A stretch of 9,275 nt of DNA from Cerasibacillus sp036516575 (GTDB lineage Bacteria; Bacillota; Bacilli; Bacillales; Amphibacillaceae): the NCBI RefSeq assembly GCF_036516575.1, contig NZ_DATBTY010000021.1, forward strand, positions 1 to 9,275, given 5' to 3'. The notes under the pieces are model-generated. The model saw only the letters and a list, made by a program, of their open reading frames with translations, was not told the DNA's origin and ran no database searches. Positions 6,094 to 9,275 of this stretch are shown in pieces. The translations under genes and the position numbers were made by a program. The stretch's first letter is position 1; each line of letters opens with the position of its first letter.

Positions 6094-6418
6094 ATGACAA
6101 AACTAACTTTAGGAAGTTTATTTGATGGGATTGGTGTATTTCCATTAGCAGCTTCTCGTTATGGGATTCTACCAATATGGGCAAGTGAAATTGAAAAAGC
6201 ACCTATATCAATTACGAAGCGACATTTTCCTAACATACATCATTTAGGAGATATTACCAAAGTAAATGGTGGAGAAATACCACCTGTTCATATCATTACA
6301 TTTGGCTCACCTTGTCAGAACTTATCTAATATCGGTAAACGAGAAGGTCTTACAGGAAGTCAATCCAGTTTATTTTATCATGCCATCCGAATCATAGAAG
6401 AAATGAGGTGTGCAACGG
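6094..6418 (+). pseudogene. C5 cytosine DNA methyltransferase, N-terminal fragment cut by an insertion sequence
   Basis: The intact enzyme would methylate carbon 5 of cytosine using S-adenosylmethionine. Visible from the ATG at 6094 (AGAAGGTGG just upstream): SAM-binding motif I as LGSLFDGIGVFPLA (about residues 6-19), an acidic SEIE in motif II position, and motif IV FGSPCQNLSNIGKREGLTG, with the catalytic Cys at about 74. Homology ends after EEMRCAT at about residue 108. After that the frame runs into the insertion sequence and ends at 6525 with unrelated residues. The ENV motif VI, the target-recognition domain and motifs VIII-X are missing, so no methylation is possible. The frame upstream of 6094 lies in a terminator stem and is not coding. 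This motif style is common in Bacillus phage methyltransferases, in keeping with the phage genes around it. Confidence 0.88.
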
Positions 6419-6454
6419 TATGTGTCAACTTTTTCTCGGTAGTGTTATTTTATC
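6419..6454. repeat. Left terminal inverted repeat of the insertion sequence
   Basis: Starting TATGTGTCAACTTTTTCTCG, it matches the reverse complement of 8067-8099 with a few mismatches and small gaps. The match fades after ATTTTAT. Confidence 0.6.
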
Positions 6455-6514
6455 AATATTTTCAGCATTCTATTTTTGTACGCTTTTTTTGGCTACCGCG
6501 CTTACGCTTGCTGG

Positions 6515-6565
6515 CCTGTCTATGACATAAGGTTCGAAAAGCACGAACCTTATGTCATAGACAGG
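6515..6565. repeat. Perfect 22-bp palindrome downstream of the transposase gene
   Basis: The arm 6515-6536 (begins CCTGTCTATG, ends GGTTCG) is repeated exactly in reverse complement at 6544-6565, with loop AAAAGCA. It lies 13 bases past the transposase stop codon, inside the element. There is no T run at its exit, so a classical intrinsic terminator is not obvious; blocking transcription in either direction or stabilising the mRNA end are possible roles. Confidence 0.85.
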
Positions 6566-6578
6566 TTAATCTTAAAAC

Positions 6579-7991
6579 TTAAGTAAGTGCTTTGAATAAT
6601 CTTCCAATCGCGGAAGAATGGGCTGTATACAAGCTAATGGAACCTTGTTTTGCCCCTATTGAGTCTAGAGTCGGTTGTCGTAATAAACTCGATATACGTA
6701 CTTTTTTCTTCACATCACGTTGTTTTCTGTAGCTTCTTTGTTGTGAAGCTAAATATACTTTCCTGAGCGTATCATTTGCGATCCCTTGTTTAATTTTCAC
6801 CATAGCTTCTGCTCCCGCTTTACTCCAATGCATACCACGTCGTTTCATGCGAAAAGTTATGCGTCTTTGATTCGATTCCATTGCACCTAACCCTCGTGCA
6901 TCCTTCGGATAACTATCAACCCTATTACGCCAGTCTGATATATAATCCCAATGATTTAAAATATATGTTCGAAATTTAGTTACTTTCTCCATATCCTTAT
7001 CAATTTCTAATTGACTTTCATACGTATCTAAAATAAGTGTGAACTTATCTAAATCATGCTCTTTCAGAGCTTCACGTACTTTGTCTTTCCACTCATTCTT
7101 TCGATAACCGAATGTACGATTAATATCCTGTTGAATATGGTATTCATCTAACTGATGTAGTAATGGATAGTTAGACTGCGAATAGACCTCTTTGAACCGT
7201 TCAGATGAATAACCGGCACCTCCATCACTATTTGATACGACTTGAGTGTTTTGAAGCGCATATTCATTAGCCGAGAAGGCTTTCACTTCTTCCCAAAATT
7301 CATCTATCGACTTTGTAGTCAGAATAACTTTAGGTCTTTTTAGAGATACTCGTTTACCATTTTTACTCCATCCCTCATACATAATCCCATGTGACACTTC
7401 AATGTGTTTTTTCTTCTTTACATCCCTAACAAAAACACCATCCGCCTCAGTATATAAATAATCAACTTCTTTTTTCCCTTTAGGTAGCTCAGCGGCATAC
7501 TCCAGATCCAATACCATTTCCTTATCAGCTGCTGCTTGGGCTTCACCTACGAGTCGAACAACAGTACCAACTGTTGTGTGACTGATATCAACTGCTGTCC
7601 ATTCACTAAGAATCCGAGAGGATTCACGATACGTACTATTACTAGCTAACTCAGCCACTTTTATCTCAACTAAAGGGCTGTAGCGTTGCCTTTTTCTAAA
7701 TCCCAACCAACTATCCAAAGGATAGTGTGGTTCTCCATTATCATCGTACATAAGGGTACGTCTGTAGCGAACGTTGCCAAAAGTAAACTGTATGTCTTTA
7801 TAGTCATTTCTTTCTACTTTCCAATTTGCATCTTGTTTTTCTTTTTTAATCACTTTATTCAGTTGAGTAAACACTTCACCAACTAAATCAGCAAATGTAT
7901 CATACATCAATAACTGCACTTGTTCCTCAAATTCAATTAAGTTATTTGTTTCCTTTAATAATTCATAAATTCTTGATATAATATGTTCCAT
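6579..7991 (-). CDS. ISLre2-family (UPF0236) transposase
   Basis: This 470-residue enzyme catalyses movement of the surrounding element. I recognise the family along its length: LMYDTFADLVGEVFTQLN, the FTFGNVRYRRTLMYD block, VAELASNSTYRESSRIL, then YTEADGVFV (Asp about 184), VVSNSDGGAGYS (Asp about 256) and ARGLGAMESNQRRITFRMKR (Glu about 372), which are the likely acidic catalytic positions, and the C-terminal SIGAKQGSISLY. The frame is intact and of normal length, so it may be active. The frame can be read back to 8036, but the family normally begins with M(x)xIISRIYELLKET, which favours the ATG at 7991. No ribosome binding site precedes that ATG; instead a 26-bp palindrome ends one base before it and locks the only SD-like GAGAAGG into its far arm. 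This suggests that translation is held down by RNA structure. Confidence 0.92.
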   Translation of the reverse strand: MEHIISRIYELLKETNNLIEFEEQVQLLMYDTFADLVGEVFTQLNKVIKKEKQDANWKVERNDYKDIQFTFGNVRYRRTLMYDDNGEPHYPLDSWLGFRKRQRYSPLVEIKVAELASNSTYRESSRILSEWTAVDISHTTVGTVVRLVGEAQAAADKEMVLDLEYAAELPKGKKEVDYLYTEADGVFVRDVKKKKHIEVSHGIMYEGWSKNGKRVSLKRPKVILTTKSIDEFWEEVKAFSANEYALQNTQVVSNSDGGAGYSSERFKEVYSQSNYPLLHQLDEYHIQQDINRTFGYRKNEWKDKVREALKEHDLDKFTLILDTYESQLEIDKDMEKVTKFRTYILNHWDYISDWRNRVDSYPKDARGLGAMESNQRRITFRMKRRGMHWSKAGAEAMVKIKQGIANDTLRKVYLASQQRSYRKQRDVKKKVRISSLLRQPTLDSIGAKQGSISLYTAHSSAIGRLFKALT

Positions 7992-8056
7992 GAGAAGGCG
8001 TTCTATTATAAATGTATTTGCCGTCGAAGCATACATTTATAATAGAACGCCTTCTC
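7992..8056 (-). promoter_or_regulatory. Perfect 26-bp palindrome at the transposase start, probable translation block
   Basis: The arm 7992-8017 (GAGAAGGCGTTCTATTATAA then ATGTAT) is repeated exactly in reverse complement at 8031-8056, with a 13-base loop. In minus-strand RNA this forms a very stable hairpin abutting the AUG at 7991; an alternative AUG at 8036 and the SD-like GAGAAGG at 8056-8050 are both inside the stem. Several known insertion sequences use hairpins at this place to stop outside transcripts from making transposase; that role here is inference. Confidence 0.65.
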
Positions 8057-8066
8057 TTTTTTGTAT

Positions 8067-8099
8067 AATAAAATACCCCCGAGTAAAATATTACACATA
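8067..8099. repeat. Right terminal inverted repeat of the insertion sequence
   Basis: Reads inward on the minus strand as TATGTGTAATATTTTACTCG and then GGGGTATTTTAT, matching the left end at 6419. Confidence 0.6.
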
Positions 8100-8127
8100 T
8101 GTGCAATTATCCCTTGATTATTTTTAT

Positions 8128-8438
8128 TCATTCATACTTCACAAATGCATCTTTAAAGCCAGCTTTCTTCGCTTTTTCCAACTACTTATCTGCATTCTTT
8201 TTAACACTATACGTGCCAATCTGCACGAGATATAGTTTCTTTCCACCAGTTGTTGATGGTTTAGCTGTTGACGCACTTGTTGACGTACTTTTTGTCAATT
8301 CTTTCTTCACATCTGTCTGGAACCTAATCATCGACTTACCATGTTTTGAAAACCAATGACGTGGGTCACCATGATTACTAGCAATCTTCTTTTGATAGCC
8401 TTCATAATGACCGATAATATTTTTCTCAGTTAACTTAG
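8128..8438 (-). pseudogene. Second copy of the amidase gene, 3' fragment with an internal stop
   Basis: The fragment covers the part of the amidase from about residue 139 to the end. KLTEKNIIGHYEG, SNHGDPRHWFSKHGKSM, a Ser/Thr-rich linker and a SPOR domain ending FKDAFVKYE are all readable, and the nucleotide match to 1194-1490 is close (roughly nine bases in ten by eye). An in-frame TAG at 8182-8184 replaces the Gln codon in NADKQLEKAKK. The linker is longer than in the intact copy and rich in STS/TAKPSTT, so the copies are diverged relatives rather than a recent duplication. The N-terminal catalytic half, with the first zinc His, is gone: at about 8438 the sequence passes directly into an ABC transporter gene. 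No function is expected. Confidence 0.88.
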
Positions 8439-8963
8439 TTTCGCATTGCGCAAAAATTGTCGCATCACGTCTTCTTCCGTATGATCGTCTAATGCAGACG
8501 TCGGCTCATCTAATATGAGGACGGATGGGTGCATCAGGGCAACCCGTGCGAGTGCAATCCTCTGTTTTTCGCCTCCTGACAATGTTGCCACATCGTCTTC
8601 TAATGATTGATTTAACTTCATCTCTTGTAACACACGCATCATTTCTTCTTCTGTCGCTTCTCGTTTTTCCGCATAGTGTAAACCGAGCTGCAAATTATCG
8701 CGAACACTTCCTTCTACGATGAGCGGTGTTTGCGACAACATGACAACGTCGCGACGTAACGTGACCGCGTCCATTTCTTTAAGGTCTCGGCCTTTATATG
8801 TAATCGTTCCTTCGGTTGGGCTATTCATTTTATTGAGCAATTTCGCAAGCGTCGACTTCCCCGCTCCACTTTCCCCGACGATACATGTAATGTCTCCTTC
8901 GTGGATCATCAAAGTGGGGACGTGCAACACGTTTAAAAAGCGAATATTTTGTAGTTCAAACAT
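8430..8963 (-). pseudogene. FetA-like ABC transporter ATPase lacking its C-terminus
   Basis: The intact protein would be the cytoplasmic ATPase of a two-gene ABC exporter of the FetA/YbbL type, implicated in metal handling in Escherichia coli; substrate here is unknown. Present: Walker A GESGAGKS (30-37), Q-loop LSQTP (Gln 78) with the family string VRDNLQ, signature LSGGEKQRIALAR (128-140), Walker B VLILDEP (catalytic Glu 153) and D-loop SALD. The host-derived part ends near 8439 at FLRNAK; the final two residues and the stop codon come from the adjoining amidase fragment. The H-loop histidine and the last ~40 residues are missing, so ATP hydrolysis should be lost. The membrane partner gene expected downstream is also absent. 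AAAGGATGAGG precedes the ATG at 8963. Base composition is richer in GC than the phage DNA, suggesting resident chromosome. Confidence 0.85.
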
Positions 8964-9054
8964 ATCCTCATCCTTTCTTCTATTCTGTACCCGATTTCTC
9001 TTATTTTACACAACTTCGGTGAAAGAATGCGCGATTCCAATGATTCTCGATAAG

Positions 9055-9093
9055 AAAAAAGTTGAAATCGCAAATGCGCCATTCCAACTTTTT
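9055..9093 (-). terminator. Terminator of the CRISPR transcript (also works on the plus strand)
   Basis: AAAAAGTTG (9056-9064) pairs with CAACTTTTT (9085-9093), with further AAT/ATT and GC/GC pairs inside. On the minus strand it is followed by TTTTTTCTTATC, and it lies about 27 bases past the last repeat of the array, the right place to end the pre-crRNA. Confidence 0.7.
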
Positions 9094-9119
9094 CTCGTTT
9101 AGATGATCGTATTCTAGTT

Positions 9120-9275
9120 TATTGCAACCACTCCCTCCATACAGAGGGAGACAATTAGAATCGAACGAATACCGTACAGCATGGGCATTTCAATCCACTC
9201 CCTCCATACAGAGGGAGACTATTAGCGATCGCTCGAATTGCAGGATTATCAGCCATTTCAATCCACTCCCTCCAT
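9120..9275 (-). CRISPR. CRISPR array, trailer end; I-C-like 33-bp repeat
   Basis: Three repeats are seen: 9120-9152 (degenerate), 9187-9219 (full) and 9255-9275 (cut by the window edge). On the minus strand the repeat starts GTCTCCCTCTGTATGGAGGG and ends AGTGGATTGAAAT, with a 7-bp stem CTCCCTC/GAGGGAG. This layout and the GTGGATTGAAAT end resemble type I-C repeats, which are usually 32 bases, though some type III arrays share this end. Spacers are 34 bases (9153-9186) and 35 bases (9220-9254). In the repeat at 9120-9152 the ATTGAAAT end is altered (TTGCAATA), as expected for the oldest repeat, so the leader and any cas genes should lie beyond the right edge. No cas gene is in the window. Confidence 0.93.

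Larger units (their letters stand above)
6419..8099 (-). mobile_element. ISLre2-family insertion sequence, about 1.68 kb
   Basis: The element holds one minus-strand transposase gene. Its ends are imperfect inverted repeats: the left end reads TATGTGTCAACTTTTTCTCG from 6419, and the right end, read inward on the minus strand from 8099, gives TATGTGTAATATTTTACTCG; both continue into a G-rich step then ATTTTAT. Length and gene content fit the family. The left flank is TGTGCAACG (6409-6417) and the right flank TGTGCAATT (8100-8108), so seven bases agree in the expected duplication position, but right of that the sequence is amidase-downstream DNA, not the rest of the methyltransferase. Simple insertion alone therefore does not explain the site; a later deletion beside the element is likely. 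Exact ends are uncertain by a base or two. Confidence 0.8.

Noticed and set aside
8062..8087. TTTACT and TATACA as a transposase promoter on the minus strand
   Set aside because: The spacing is only 14 bases, too short for a normal sigma-A promoter, so I do not claim it.
8719..9102. Plus-strand frames of 127 and 65 residues opposite the ABC ATPase gene
   Set aside because: They are antisense shadows of a gene with clear Walker A, signature and Walker B motifs.
9220..9254. The palindrome AGCGATCGCT inside a spacer as a functional site
   Set aside because: It lies in a variable CRISPR spacer and most likely reflects the source DNA.

Overview
The window looks like part of a Bacillaceae (Firmicutes) chromosome in which a decayed low-GC prophage or accessory block meets an ordinary host segment. 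The lineage evidence is a chromosomal-type aminoglycoside 6-adenylyltransferase of the Bacillus AadK kind, strong AGGAGG ribosome binding sites, Bacillus-phage-style holin and amidase genes, an ISLre2-family insertion sequence, and a CRISPR array whose repeat ends in GTGGATTGAAAT. Species cannot be fixed from this; Bacillus, Anoxybacillus or a relative would all fit. By eye, bases 1 to about 8440 are AT-rich and the last ~800 bases are noticeably richer in GC.

Layout. Bases 1-1190: a possible acetyltransferase tail, a terminator, then intact aadK on the plus strand and a terminator. Bases 1194-2640 (minus strand): the 3' end of a phage late region, with a broken GH18-type gene, a terminator, a holin and an amidase endolysin with a C-terminal SPOR domain; holin and amidase overlap by four bases. 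Bases 2651-3480: about 830 bases with no convincing gene but many repeats and hairpins. Bases 3483-5999: two intact unrecognised plus-strand genes, a secreted protein with a PPC-like beta domain and a large alpha-helical protein, probably one operon, bracketed by a 20-base near-direct repeat. Bases 6094-6418: the N-terminal part of a C5 cytosine methyltransferase cut off by an insertion sequence. Bases 6419-8099: a complete ISLre2-family element with a long palindrome on each side of its transposase gene. Bases 8128-8438: a broken second copy of the amidase gene, fused directly to a FetA-like ABC ATPase gene that has lost its 3' end (about 8439-8963). Bases 9120-9275: the trailer end of a CRISPR array transcribed on the minus strand, followed by its probable terminator.

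Reading it together: holin and amidase would have served phage lysis (membrane permeabilisation, then peptidoglycan cleavage). The gene pair sits where temperate phages often carry cargo beside the lysis module, so a lysogenic-conversion role is possible but unproven. The gene fragments (GH18, methyltransferase, second amidase, ABC ATPase) show repeated deletion and rearrangement. The two amidase copies are direct repeats about 6.9 kb apart, so the block between them could be lost by homologous recombination. The most open items are the two-gene cassette, the repeat-rich gene-free stretch upstream of it, and the meeting of a CRISPR trailer end with phage debris.
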